DNA of 19,623 nt from Melioribacteraceae bacterium (GCA_015486905.1 WFQV01000454.1:1-19623), one strand, 5' to 3'; positions 1 through 7,806 are shown, counted from the stretch's first letter. Translations and numbers: made by a program. The notes: generated by a model from the sequence alone, not told the origin.

Positions 1-203
1 CCTCAAGAGAGGTTTATCCGATATGAAAGCAATAAGGGGGCATTTTGTCGAATGTTAAATGTTGAATGTTGAATTTTGAATGATTCGGAGGATTAAATAG
101 AAAACAGTGCTTATTAAACGAACGATTAAATTTTTCTTAAGGAGCACCGGCGGGAGGAGGGCTAAAAAAAATTGGAAACGCTTAAATGAAACAGTGAAAT
201 CCA
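1..203. other. Edge region without a supported gene
   Basis: This stretch lies downstream of the minus-strand MqnA-like gene. It contains a short AT-rich direct repeat (several ATGTTGA-like units at about 51-82) and a purine-rich patch at about 139-160. Two plus-strand frames stay open from base 1 to stops at 56-58 and 70-72, so the 3' end of a convergent gene could enter from the left, but about 20 codons are too few to decide. No terminator hairpin with a T-run was recognised for either strand. Confidence 0.4.
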
Positions 204-965
204 CTATTCTACAAATTTCAATTCTGACATATCTTCCACAAGTCCTTTGTAATAAGCATATCGTAAAAGCTCATTTAATCCTTCTTGTTCATTCCGTGTC
301 ATTTCAAAATAAACCGAATTCAGATTTTCCATAATGAATTTCTTTGCCTCTTCGGGTAAGGAGAAATTTTTAAGGATGTTTGAGATTGTGTCGTCAACGG
401 TTTCGTCAATTTTTTCTAAAAGTTTGTTTAGCTCTTTAATTGTTTCTTCTTGCTTAGCGGCAAAAACAAAATTCACATAAGGATAATCAAGAAACTCGGA
501 AAGCTGTTCGGCAAGGCTTATTCCATTTTCGAAAAGCAAATCCTCAAAATTTTTATTCCCCGAAAGAAGAAAATTTTTACCGCTTGATTTTTCAAAATTT
601 GCCGCGAGTGAAATCTTAACCGGGTTGTTGTAAAACTCCTCAAAAACCATTTTAGACACAAGCGCATCATTTGCCGAAACGTCTCCGGTTAAATTAATCT
701 CCGAAATATTTTTTTCGCCGGTTTGAAAATAAAGATAAGAATTGCTCAGCGCACCATCGAAAGAGACTGCTGCTTTAGCGCTCACAAAAAAGTCGGAGTG
801 CTTCAGCAAATCCAAGGAAGGAATTAATGCGGCATCGTAATCGGAGTTTTCCAACTCCTGTGAAATCATTGCCGAAGGGACCGAATGCAAGCGCTGCAAA
901 ATTTCGTCGTTCAAATTAAACGTCAAAATGCCTGCAAAGACTGAAGGGGGAATTAGTAATTTCAT
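204..965 (-). CDS. Divergent MqnA/MqnD-fold (menaquinone biosynthesis-like) protein
   Basis: The product has 253 residues and no signal peptide or membrane segment. Its plan resembles the VitK2_biosynth family (MqnA chorismate dehydratase / MqnD), a periplasmic-binding-protein fold used in the futalosine route to menaquinone. The N-terminal half has the family rhythm 'VPSAMISQELENSDYDAALIP' (about residues 29-50) and the C-terminus has an 'F-I-MEN', 'EQEGLNELLRYAYYKGLV' pattern like MqnA tails. The usual N-terminal Y-L-N-A-x-P substrate-pocket segment is replaced by IPPSVFAGILTFNLND, so the activity may differ. It starts 14 nt beyond the T-tract of the rplS terminator, with only a weak GGTG/TAAG ribosome site. 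No other menaquinone gene is nearby. The fold assignment is moderately supported; chorismate dehydratase activity is not shown. Confidence 0.6.
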   Translation of the reverse strand: MKLLIPPSVFAGILTFNLNDEILQRLHSVPSAMISQELENSDYDAALIPSLDLLKHSDFFVSAKAAVSFDGALSNSYLYFQTGEKNISEINLTGDVSANDALVSKMVFEEFYNNPVKISLAANFEKSSGKNFLLSGNKNFEDLLFENGISLAEQLSEFLDYPYVNFVFAAKQEETIKELNKLLEKIDETVDDTISNILKNFSLPEEAKKFIMENLNSVYFEMTRNEQEGLNELLRYAYYKGLVEDMSELKFVE

Positions 966-978
966 CTTACACCGAAAT

Positions 979-1000
979 AAAAAAGCCGCCGTAGGCGGCT
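979..1000 (-). terminator. Intrinsic terminator after rplS
   Basis: A perfect 7-bp GC-rich stem (AGCCGCC / GGCGGCT) with a 3-nt loop is followed on the minus strand by a six-T run. It starts 10 nt past the rplS stop and matches a textbook rho-independent terminator, closing the ffh-to-rplS operon. The downstream MqnA-like gene starts 14 nt past the T-run, so it depends on read-through or on a promoter inside this region. Confidence 0.88.
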
Positions 1001-1009
1001 GTTAAAAAA

Positions 1010-1357
1010 TTAGCGAAGATTTTTATCTTTAATTCTTGCCGCTTTACCTGAAAGGTTGCGGAGATAATAAAGTTTTGCTCTTCTCACTCTCCCTTCACGC
1101 AGGACTTCAATCTTTTGAATTTTCGGCGAATTGTAAGGGAAAATTCTTTCTACGCCGACGCCGTTAGAAACTTTCCTGACGGTAAAAGTCTTTTGAACGC
1201 CGCCGCCTTTAACTGCAATTACATCCCCTTCAAAAGGTTGTATTCTTTCCTTATTCCCTTCAATAACTCTTACGTGAACTCTCACTCTGTCGCCTGCTTT
1301 GAAGGTAGGCAAATCGTTTCTTAATTGATCTTGCACAAGTTCTCTTAATTTGTCCAT
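1010..1357 (-). CDS. rplS: 50S ribosomal protein L19 (bL19)
   Basis: This 115-residue protein has the full bL19 length and family features. These are the N-terminal 'LRNDLPTFKAGDRVRVHVRV' stretch, the 'IQPFEGDVIAVKGGG' and 'FTVRKVSNGVGVERIFP' strands, and the basic C-terminus with 'VRRAKLYYLRNLSGKAARIK'. bL19 sits at the interface of the ribosomal subunits. The ATG at 1357 has a GGAG site seven bases upstream, and the trmD stop lies 2 nt before it, so translation is probably coupled. It is the last gene of the ffh-rpsP-khpA-rimM-trmD-rplS operon and is followed at once by a strong terminator. Confidence 0.98.
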   Translation of the reverse strand: MDKLRELVQDQLRNDLPTFKAGDRVRVHVRVIEGNKERIQPFEGDVIAVKGGGVQKTFTVRKVSNGVGVERIFPYNSPKIQKIEVLREGRVRRAKLYYLRNLSGKAARIKDKNLR

Positions 1358-1359
1358 GA

Positions 1360-2043
1360 TTACTCCAGTCTATTTGTTTTTTTCCATTTTTTCGTTAAAA
1401 TTTTCGATTGTTCTTCTTTCCATTCCTTTATTTTTTTATCGTTGCCGGAAAGGAGAACTTCGGGAACTTTCATTCCTCTGAATTCTGCGGGACGTGTAAA
1501 GTAAGGCGCTTCGATTTTCGGTTCGTCCATTAAAGAATCATTCAAGGCGGATTCGCTGTCGCCCAAAACGCCGGGTATTAAACGCACGACGGCATCAACA
1601 ACCATCAAAGCCGGGATTTCGCCGCCGCTAAGAACAAAATTCCCGATTGAAATTTCATCCGTTGCAAACGTTTGACGCACCCTATCGTCGATGCCTTTAT
1701 AATGCCCCGCAATAATTAAAATATTTTTTGCCAACGATAATTTGTTTGCCTCTTGCTGATTAAAAAGTTTTCCGCCGGGAGTCATAAAAATAACATGGTC
1801 GTACTTCCTTTCTTTCTGTAATTTTTCAATCAATATGAAAAACGGTTCGGGTTTCAGCAACATACCGGGTCCGCCGCCGAAAGGTTTGTCGTCAATTTGT
1901 TTATGCTTATCGAAAGCGTAATCCCTAAGGTTGTGAACAAAAATTTCCACCAAACCTTTGCCCTGTGCACGTTTCACAATGCTATTATTTAAAGGGCTGT
2001 CTAAAAGTTCCGGCACGGCCGAGATAATGTCAATTCGCATCAT
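1360..2043 (-). CDS. trmD: tRNA (guanine37-N1)-methyltransferase
   Basis: TrmD methylates N1 of G37 in tRNAs using S-adenosylmethionine and prevents +1 frameshifting. The protein shows the SPOUT-family N-terminus 'RIDIISAVPELL', the 'DDKPFGGGPGML' block near residues 50-61, and the trefoil-knot cofactor segment 'SIGNFVLSGGEIPALMVVDA' followed by 'PGVLG'. The frame is open to a start at 2067, but two adjacent ATGs at 2043 and 2040 match the family N-terminus. A GAGGA site (2052-2056) lies 8 nt before the first of them, so 2043 is preferred (227 residues). The gene overlaps the rimM 3' end by 14 nt, suggesting translational coupling. Confidence 0.97.
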   Translation of the reverse strand: MMRIDIISAVPELLDSPLNNSIVKRAQGKGLVEIFVHNLRDYAFDKHKQIDDKPFGGGPGMLLKPEPFFILIEKLQKERKYDHVIFMTPGGKLFNQQEANKLSLAKNILIIAGHYKGIDDRVRQTFATDEISIGNFVLSGGEIPALMVVDAVVRLIPGVLGDSESALNDSLMDEPKIEAPYFTRPAEFRGMKVPEVLLSGNDKKIKEWKEEQSKILTKKWKKTNRLE

Positions 2044-2548
2044 CGAACAAATCCTCTTTGCCTTCAATCAAATCCATTCTGCCATTTTCCACGTCAATGT
2101 TTTTAATAAACTTTTCGACGAACGGGACTAAAATTTCTTTCCCTTTCTCATTTTCAACAACGAGGACATCGTTAGCTTTTAAATTTAAAACATCCTTCAC
2201 TTTCCCAAAGAACATATTGTTGCGGTAAACAACAAGTTTTTTTAACTCGCTAAGAAGGAAAACATCCTTCCCCGATTTTTTAATTTCCTGTGAAGGGATA
2301 ATCAAATCTTTACCCCTTAAGAATGCTACTTCGTCGGGAGAATTAAAATTTTTAAACTTGACTGCTAAAAATTTCCCAATTTCAAGTACATCTTCCACAA
2401 CGAATTTACGAGGAGCACCGAAAAGATCCGCAAAAACAAATTGTTCGTTAAACAAAGAGCTTTCGAAACCGGAATTCGGTTGAACCTTTAAATAGCCTTT
2501 CTCGTTGTAAATTGAAATAATCTTAGCAATCAGAGCATAATTATTCAA
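2030..2548 (-). CDS. rimM: 16S rRNA processing protein RimM
   Basis: RimM is a 30S assembly factor that helps mature the 16S 3' domain and binds uS19. The 172-residue product has the N-terminal beta-barrel ('ALIAKIISIYNEKGYLKVQP', then 'F...LRGKDLIIP') and the C-terminal PRC-barrel-like domain ('VVYRNNMFFGKVKDVLNLKANDVLVVEN', 'ILVPFVEKFIKNIDVENGRM'), ending in the family-typical acidic tail. The start is a TTG at 2548, which gives the expected position of the first strand; no ATG fits in frame and the ribosome site is weak. It begins 11 nt after the khpA stop and overlaps trmD. The rpsP-khpA-rimM-trmD-rplS order is conserved across bacteria and supports the call despite divergence. Confidence 0.95.
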   Translation of the reverse strand: MNNYALIAKIISIYNEKGYLKVQPNSGFESSLFNEQFVFADLFGAPRKFVVEDVLEIGKFLAVKFKNFNSPDEVAFLRGKDLIIPSQEIKKSGKDVFLLSELKKLVVYRNNMFFGKVKDVLNLKANDVLVVENEKGKEILVPFVEKFIKNIDVENGRMDLIEGKEDLFDDAN

Positions 2549-2559
2549 TTTTCAAAGCA

Positions 2560-2793
2560 TCAATCAAGAATTTTCAACGAAGCTTTTTTGCCGTCTTTGG
2601 CGGCAATAGCCGTAAGTAGAGTACGCATTGCACCGGCAGTTTTGCCTTGCTTGCCGATAACTTTGCCCACGTCGTCGGGGCCTACTTTGAGGTTAATCTC
2701 GAAAGAATTCTCGTCCCTAACGTTTTCTTCGACGACAACACTTTCGGGATCGTCAACAAGATGCTTAGCAATAAATTCAATAAATTCCTTCAT
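2560..2793 (-). CDS. khpA: KH-domain RNA-binding protein KhpA (YlqC family)
   Basis: This small protein (77 residues) is a single KH domain with the RNA-gripping GxxG loop visible as G47-K-Q-G50 inside 'VGKVIGKQGKTAGAMRTLL'. KhpA-type proteins bind RNA, often paired with KhpB/Jag, and in Gram-positives they influence division and cell size; the role in this lineage is unknown. The length is normal for the family. The gene lies between rpsP and rimM, its usual place, which argues for a function in ribosome or RNA metabolism. The start ATG at 2793 has an AAAGG site about eight bases upstream. Confidence 0.95.
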   Translation of the reverse strand: MKEFIEFIAKHLVDDPESVVVEENVRDENSFEINLKVGPDDVGKVIGKQGKTAGAMRTLLTAIAAKDGKKASLKILD

Positions 2794-2849
2794 AGGAGTA
2801 CCTTTGAATAATTATTAGAACACGGGTACACATTGCATCGGAAGGAGTT

Positions 2850-3362
2850 CTAATTTTTAACTTCTTCCTCTTCGGAAGCCGTACCCTCAGCCTCCGTATT
2901 TTTATTACCATCTTCTACTTGTTCTTCAACTTTATCTTCAGTAGTTTCTTCAGTTTCAACCCCGGTTTCTTCTTCGGTTACAACTTCGGTTTTAGCTTCT
3001 TTTTCCCTCTCGTCAGTCTTACGCAAGGAAGCATTTTTTGCTTCTTGAAGTCTTTCCCATTCCAACATACGCGCTTCGATTTTCTCTTCGGGAAGTCCGC
3101 TTTTAACCAAATCGTTTTTCAGAAGAATACCTTTTTTACTAAGCAAATTTTTCACCGTGTCGGTTGGCTGTGCACCTACGCCTAACCAATACAACGCTCT
3201 TTCTTCATTAATCCGAACAGTAGCCGGGTCGGTTTGTGGATTGTACACACCGATGGCTTCAATAAATCTACCGTCTCTCGGTGAACGGGCATCTGCCGCA
3301 ACAACTTTGTAAACAGGTTGTTTCTTTTTACCCATTCTTTTTAATCTCAACTTTACAGCCAA
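2850..3362 (-). CDS. rpsP: 30S ribosomal protein S16 with long acidic C-terminal extension
   Basis: The first ~85 residues are a standard bS16 ('VKLRLKRMGKKKQPVYKVVAADARSP', 'FIEAIGVYNPQTDP', 'RALYWLGVGAQPTDTVKNLL'), a 30S assembly protein. The product is 170 residues, about twice the common bS16 length. After residue ~115 it turns into a low-complexity Glu/Thr/Val-rich tail that is probably disordered and strongly negative. Long S16 tails of this sort are, from memory, found in Bacteroidota and relatives. The start is TTG at 3362, giving the canonical M-A-V-K-L N-terminus, with a perfect AGGAGG 10 nt upstream. It follows ffh in the translation operon. Confidence 0.97.
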   Translation of the reverse strand: MAVKLRLKRMGKKKQPVYKVVAADARSPRDGRFIEAIGVYNPQTDPATVRINEERALYWLGVGAQPTDTVKNLLSKKGILLKNDLVKSGLPEEKIEARMLEWERLQEAKNASLRKTDEREKEAKTEVVTEEETGVETEETTEDKVEEQVEDGNKNTEAEGTASEEEEVKN

Positions 3363-3388
3363 ATTATTTTAACCTCCTAAGTTAATTA

Positions 3389-4714
3389 TCAATTAAATTT
3401 TAAATTATTTAAGTTCAACATTCCACGTCCGCCTTTAAGCTTTTTCATCATATTTTGCATCTCCTTAAACTGCTTAATAAGGCGATTGACGTCCTGAATG
3501 GTATTGCCACTTCCTCGGGCAATTCTTTTTCTTCTACTGCCATTCAAAATCTTCGGGTTCTTTCGCTCCTGCCTTGTCATCGACTGAATAATCGATTCCA
3601 CTTTAACCAATTGTTTGTCGTCAACGTCAGTATTTTTAATGGCGTTACTAAGTCCGGGAATCATTCCCAGCAGTGATTTCAACGAACCCATTTTTTTAAT
3701 CATCTTAATTTGCTTCAAGAAATCATCAAAGTCAAATTTATTTGATAAAAATTTCTTTTCTAACTCCTCGGCTTCTTTTTCATCAATCTTCTCCTGAGCT
3801 TTTTCCACTAAAGAAACGATGTCTCCCTTCCCCAATATTCGCGAAGCTAATCTGTCGGGATGAAAGATTTCAATCGAATCCAACTTTTCGCCGAGGCTAA
3901 TAAATTTAACCGGTTCATTAACAACGGCTCTAATCGAGAGAGCACAGCCGCCGCGGGAGTCCCCGTCAAGTTTTGTAAGAACAATGCCGTTGAAATCAAC
4001 GCTGTCGTGAAAAGCCTTAGCGGAATTAACCGCATCCTGACCGGTCATTGAATCGACGATGAACAAAGTTTCCGTCGGGTTCACTGCTTTTTTAATCTCG
4101 ACAATCTCGTCCATTAATTTTTCATCAACGTGAAGTCTGCCCGCAGTATCAATTATTACGGTGTTCATTCCGTTTTCTTTAGCGTATTTAACCGCTTCGG
4201 AAGCAATTTTTACAGGCTCTTTACTTCCGTCAATTGAAAAAACCGGAACGTTAATTTGCTTACCCAATTGTTTCAATTGCTCTATTGCCGCCGGACGGTA
4301 AACATCGCCCGCAACCAAAAGCACCCTGCGATTTTTGTCCGTTAAATACTTGGACAATTTAGCCGCGAAGGTTGTTTTACCAGAGCCTTGCAAACCGACT
4401 AACAGAATCACCGTAACGCCGGAAGGGTTAATTTGTAATTCACGACTTGAACTGCCCATCAAGTTGGTTAGTTCGTCGTAAATTATTTTCGTAACCATTT
4501 GTCCCGGTTTTACGGAAGCAATTACTTCACGTCCCAGGGCTTTTACTTTCACATCGTCAATAAATTTTTTAGCGACTTTGTAATTTACATCAGCATCTAA
4601 AAGAACACGTCTTATTTCACGTAACGTTTCCGAAATGTTCTCTTCGGTTAAACGTCCCTGCCCCGTTATTTTCTTCAGGGCTTTATCAAGTTTTAGTGTA
4701 AGATCGTCAAACAT
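3389..4714 (-). CDS. ffh: Signal recognition particle GTPase Ffh (SRP54)
   Basis: Ffh binds the signal sequences of nascent membrane and secreted proteins together with the SRP RNA, then docks to FtsY. At 441 residues it has the usual length. Visible parts are the N-domain (1-90), the G-domain with P-loop GLQGSGKT (107-114), DTAGR (189-193) and TKLD (247-250), and the Met-rich M-domain. The M-domain carries the RNA-binding helices 'SMTRQERKNPKILNGSRRKR' / 'IARGSGNTIQDVNRLIKQF' and ends in 'MQNMMKKLKG'. The ATG at 4714 has no good Shine-Dalgarno. It opens the operon continuing through rpsP to rplS. A candidate promoter lies in the 49-bp gap after atpG. Confidence 0.98.
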   Translation of the reverse strand: MFDDLTLKLDKALKKITGQGRLTEENISETLREIRRVLLDADVNYKVAKKFIDDVKVKALGREVIASVKPGQMVTKIIYDELTNLMGSSSRELQINPSGVTVILLVGLQGSGKTTFAAKLSKYLTDKNRRVLLVAGDVYRPAAIEQLKQLGKQINVPVFSIDGSKEPVKIASEAVKYAKENGMNTVIIDTAGRLHVDEKLMDEIVEIKKAVNPTETLFIVDSMTGQDAVNSAKAFHDSVDFNGIVLTKLDGDSRGGCALSIRAVVNEPVKFISLGEKLDSIEIFHPDRLASRILGKGDIVSLVEKAQEKIDEKEAEELEKKFLSNKFDFDDFLKQIKMIKKMGSLKSLLGMIPGLSNAIKNTDVDDKQLVKVESIIQSMTRQERKNPKILNGSRRKRIARGSGNTIQDVNRLIKQFKEMQNMMKKLKGGRGMLNLNNLKFN

Positions 4715-4726
4715 TGTTCAAGTTAC

Positions 4727-4755
4727 AATATACTAAAAAAAATAATCGGACACAA
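4727..4755 (-). promoter_or_regulatory. Candidate sigma70-type promoter for the ffh operon
   Basis: Read on the minus strand, TTGTGT (4755-4750) and TATATT (4732-4727) are separated by exactly 17 nt, inside the only gap between the ATP synthase and ffh operons. The -10 element matches 5 of 6 consensus bases and the -35 about half. A start site near 4720 would leave a leader of only about six bases, consistent with the missing ribosome site at ffh. AT-rich sequence gives such matches by chance, so this is tentative. Confidence 0.35.
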
Positions 4756-4763
4756 TATTAATA

Positions 4764-5651
4764 TTAACTCTTCTTAAGCGCATTAGCGCCGGAGACAATC
4801 TCCAAAATTTCTTTTGTAATTGCAGCTTGGCGCTCTTTGTTAAATGTCAACTGCAAACTTTTAATTAATTCTTTAGCGTTTTCGGTAGCCATATCCATTG
4901 CTGTCATTCTTGCACCCAATTCGGCAGCATAAGATTCCAAAAGCACACGCCACATTTGTGAGTTTAAATTTTTCGGAATCAAAGCATTTATTATGCTCAC
5001 CTTATCCGGTTCGTAAATATATTCGGAAGATAGTTCTTGAATTTCCTCGCCCGCCAATTTTTCCGGTTCGAGAGGCAGGAACTGCTTGGTTACCAAATTC
5101 TGCTGAATAATAGATTTAAATTCGTTAAACACAACAACCACTTTGTCGTATTCACCGGCAATGTATTTAGAAGTTAAATTCTTAACTAACTTAGCGGCAA
5201 ACGTAAAATCAAGCTTAGAGAAAATTCCGGGGAAAGAATCGGCAATTTTAAAGTCCGTATTTTTGAAATGGTCATACCCTTTTTTACCCACGCAATAAAG
5301 TTCTACGTTATCTTTGTTTGTCCATTCGGCATATTCTTCAACAAGCAATTCTTCGGTTTTACGAATCACGTTCATATTAAATCCGCCGCAAAGTCCCCTA
5401 TCGGAAGTTACAACAACGAGAGCTATCTTGTTAACTTCCCGTTTCTCAAGGATAGGATTTTCAACCCCTTTCTCAATTTCAAGTAAATGTCCGAGAACTT
5501 CGGCGATTTTACGAGCGTAGGGACGAGCATTAATAATATTTTCTTGTGCTCTACGTAAGCGTGCAGCGGCTACCATTTTCATTGCTTTGGTAATCTGCTC
5601 GGTACTTTTGACTCCGGTAATTCTTCTCTTTATTTCTCTAAGCGTTGCCAT
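4764..5651 (-). CDS. atpG: ATP synthase F1 subunit gamma
   Basis: Gamma is the central rotor shaft of F1. The 295-residue protein has both coiled-coil ends expected. The N-terminal helix reads 'LREIKRRITGVKSTEQITKAMKMVAAARLRRAQ', given here only as a family landmark from residue 3. The C-terminal helix runs from 'MTAMDMATENAKELI' through 'NKERQAAITKEILEIVSGANAL'. The Rossmann-like middle contains 'VVTSDRGLCGGFN'. Length and motifs are normal. It is the last gene of the ATP synthase cluster, 21 nt after atpA. The next gene downstream is ffh; no beta or epsilon gene follows, and no clear GC-rich terminator is visible after its stop. Confidence 0.98.
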   Translation of the reverse strand: MATLREIKRRITGVKSTEQITKAMKMVAAARLRRAQENIINARPYARKIAEVLGHLLEIEKGVENPILEKREVNKIALVVVTSDRGLCGGFNMNVIRKTEELLVEEYAEWTNKDNVELYCVGKKGYDHFKNTDFKIADSFPGIFSKLDFTFAAKLVKNLTSKYIAGEYDKVVVVFNEFKSIIQQNLVTKQFLPLEPEKLAGEEIQELSSEYIYEPDKVSIINALIPKNLNSQMWRVLLESYAAELGARMTAMDMATENAKELIKSLQLTFNKERQAAITKEILEIVSGANALKKS

Positions 5652-5672
5652 ATTTTTCTAATTCTTTTGCCT

Positions 5673-7223
5673 CTATTCCGATTTTCTAAATCTGCTAATA
5701 AATTCATCTGCCGCTTTACGTATTTTGTCCGCCGTTTCGTCGCTCAGAACTTTGGAAACGCGAATTTCTTCCAAAACATCTTCGTATTTCAGCTCAACAT
5801 ATTCAAGAAATTCTTTCTCAAATCTCTGAACGTCTTGCACGGGGATTGTTTCCAAATAATCGTTGGTACCGATAAACACTCTTACCACTTGATTTTCTAC
5901 GGGTACGGGTTGGTACTGCCCTTGTTTCAAAAGCTCAACCAAGCGAGCTCCTTTCGCCAAAGTTCTTTGCGTAGTTTTATCCAAATCCGACCCGAATTTT
6001 GCAAAAGCCTCAAGTTCACGGTACTGTGCTAAATCCAATTTCAATGTGCCGGCTACTTTCTTCATTGCTTTAATTTGAGCATTACCGCCTACACGGGAAA
6101 CAGAAATACCAACGTTAATAGCCGGGCGTACACCGGCATTGAACAAATTCGGTTCGAGATAAATCTGACCGTCTGTAATTGAAATCACGTTTGTGGGAAT
6201 GTACGAGGAAACGTCGCCTTGTTGAGTTTCAATAATGGGCAATGCCGTAAGACTTCCTCCGCCGAGGTCGTCGCTCAATTTGGAAGCTCTTTCAAGCAAA
6301 CGTGAGTGAAGGTAGAACACGTCGCCGGGATAGGCTTCACGACCCGGAGGTCTTCTAAGCAGAAGCGAAAGTTCACGATAAGCCGCCGCCTGTTTTGAAA
6401 GGTCGTCGTAAATTACCAGCGAGTGCATTCCGCTATCGCGGAAATATTCTCCGAAAGTTGCACCTGCGTAAGGAGCGATATACTGCAAAGGTGCCGGCTC
6501 GGAAGCAGATGCAGCAATTACGGTTGTGTATTCCATTGCACCGTATTCTTCTAACTTAGCAACAACTTGGGCAACCGTAGAATTTTTCTGTCCGACAGCA
6601 ACGTAAACACAGTAAACAGGTTCAACCCCGTATTTCTTTGCTTCTTCCGTATGTGTGTATTTTTGATTGATTATTGCGTCGATTGCAATAGCCGTTTTAC
6701 CGGTTTGTCTATCGCCAATAATCAATTCCCTTTGTCCGCGTCCGATGGGAATCATTGCATCGATTGCCGTGATACCGGTTTGGAGAGGTTCTTTTACCGG
6801 TTGGCGTGCAATAACACCCAAGGCTTTTCTTTCAATCGGCATGTACTTTTCATGTTCAATAGGACCTTTTCCGTCAATAGGGTCTCCGAGGGGATTAACC
6901 ACTCTGCCCAAAAGGTTTTTCCCTACGGGGAAAGAGGCAACTCTTTTGGTGCGTTTAACCGTGTCGCCTTCCTTAATTTTATCGCTTTCACCGAAAAGCA
7001 CACAACCAACGTTATCCTCTTCGAGGTTAAGCACCATGCCCATTACATCGTGGGGAAATTCAACCAGTTCGCTTGCCATTACGTTCGAAAGTCCGTAAAC
7101 GCGAGCGATTCCATCGCCAACTTGCAATACAGTACCCACATCGTAAACTTCAACTTCACTGTCGAATCCTGACAATTGTTTTCTTAATATTGCAGATACT
7201 TCTTCCGGTCTAACTTCTGCCAT
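5673..7223 (-). CDS. atpA: ATP synthase F1 subunit alpha
   Basis: Alpha forms the F1 hexamer with beta and holds the non-catalytic nucleotide sites. The 516-residue sequence has the beta-barrel N-domain, the Walker A loop GDRQTGKT at residues 170-177, the Walker B region 'HSLVIYDDLSKQA', the 'RRPPGREAYPGDVFYLHSRLLE' nucleotide-domain block (quoted by landmark) and the signature 'SVSRVGGNAQIKAMKKVAG', which includes the arginine contacting the beta catalytic site. All key residues are intact and the length is typical. The ATG at 7223 is preceded by AAGG at a good distance. It lies between atpH and atpG as in most atp operons. Confidence 0.99.
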   Translation of the reverse strand: MAEVRPEEVSAILRKQLSGFDSEVEVYDVGTVLQVGDGIARVYGLSNVMASELVEFPHDVMGMVLNLEEDNVGCVLFGESDKIKEGDTVKRTKRVASFPVGKNLLGRVVNPLGDPIDGKGPIEHEKYMPIERKALGVIARQPVKEPLQTGITAIDAMIPIGRGQRELIIGDRQTGKTAIAIDAIINQKYTHTEEAKKYGVEPVYCVYVAVGQKNSTVAQVVAKLEEYGAMEYTTVIAASASEPAPLQYIAPYAGATFGEYFRDSGMHSLVIYDDLSKQAAAYRELSLLLRRPPGREAYPGDVFYLHSRLLERASKLSDDLGGGSLTALPIIETQQGDVSSYIPTNVISITDGQIYLEPNLFNAGVRPAINVGISVSRVGGNAQIKAMKKVAGTLKLDLAQYRELEAFAKFGSDLDKTTQRTLAKGARLVELLKQGQYQPVPVENQVVRVFIGTNDYLETIPVQDVQRFEKEFLEYVELKYEDVLEEIRVSKVLSDETADKIRKAADEFISRFRKSE

Positions 7224-7243
7224 TTTTTAACCTTTAAAATTTT

Positions 7244-7804
7244 TCAATTTAAATTAAAATTTACTTTTTCTTCGCGTAAACTTTTACGAAGGAGCTCCAG
7301 TTGATTTTTAACCGAAGCGTCGATAACGGTGTCTTTCATCCTCACTAAAAATCCACCGATAATGTTCTCGTCCTTTTTGTAAACAGCTTCAATCTTTTTG
7401 CCCGAATAATCGGAAAGTTTTGCTTCGAGTTGTTTCCTCTGTTCCGGAGGCATATCGTAAGCGGCTGTTACTTCCACTCTTAGGATTCCAAATTCCTCGT
7501 CACGAATTTCGGCAAATCTTTTAAGAATATCGCCGAAAACTTCTTCTCTATTTTTAAGAATAATAAATTTCAAAAACTTAATTCCCGTTGCACTAATTTT
7601 ACCGCCGAAGATAGTGTCAATTACTTTCAGCTTTTTATCTGTGGAAATAATCGGACTTGTAATTACATTACGCAAGTCCCTTGAATCGCGAAAAGTGTTT
7701 AGTGTAAAATCGACATCCCGAGCCACTTGCTCGAAAGATTTTTCCGCTTCCGCCAATTCCCAAAGCGCTTTTGCATATCTCGTTGAAACGCTAAAATCAC
7801 TCAT
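7244..7804 (-). CDS. atpH: ATP synthase F1 subunit delta
   Basis: Delta (OSCP equivalent) ties the peripheral b stalk to the top of the alpha/beta hexamer. The 186-residue product has the family N-terminal helical bundle ('VSTRYAKALWELAEAEKS', 'NTFRDSRDLRNVITSPIIS') and the C-terminal domain with 'VTAAYDMPPEQRKQLEAKL' and 'IIGGFLVRMKDTVIDASVKN', the last being the usual delta/OSCP signature region. It starts 2 nt after the atpF stop and is followed by atpA after 20 nt. Length and order are normal. Confidence 0.97.
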   Translation of the reverse strand: MSDFSVSTRYAKALWELAEAEKSFEQVARDVDFTLNTFRDSRDLRNVITSPIISTDKKLKVIDTIFGGKISATGIKFLKFIILKNREEVFGDILKRFAEIRDEEFGILRVEVTAAYDMPPEQRKQLEAKLSDYSGKKIEAVYKKDENIIGGFLVRMKDTVIDASVKNQLELLRKSLREEKVNFNLN

Positions 7805-7806
7805 AA

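Noticed and set aside
1..72. 3' end of a plus-strand gene entering from the left edge
   Set aside because: Two frames are open for only about 18-23 codons and neither is recognisable, so no CDS is called.
107..334. Plus-strand ORF of 75 codons near the left edge
   Set aside because: Its second half overlaps the MqnA-like gene and the composition is AT-rich low complexity, with no recognisable domain or good ribosome site.
2794..2849. Hairpin between rpsP and khpA (GAAC...GTTC arms)
   Set aside because: The stem is only a few base pairs with a long loop and no T-run; it does not support a terminator or riboswitch.
6567..7172. Two long plus-strand ORFs (201 and 143 codons) antisense to atpA
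   Set aside because: They lie wholly inside a perfectly conserved atpA frame and show no family motif; they are codon-bias shadows.
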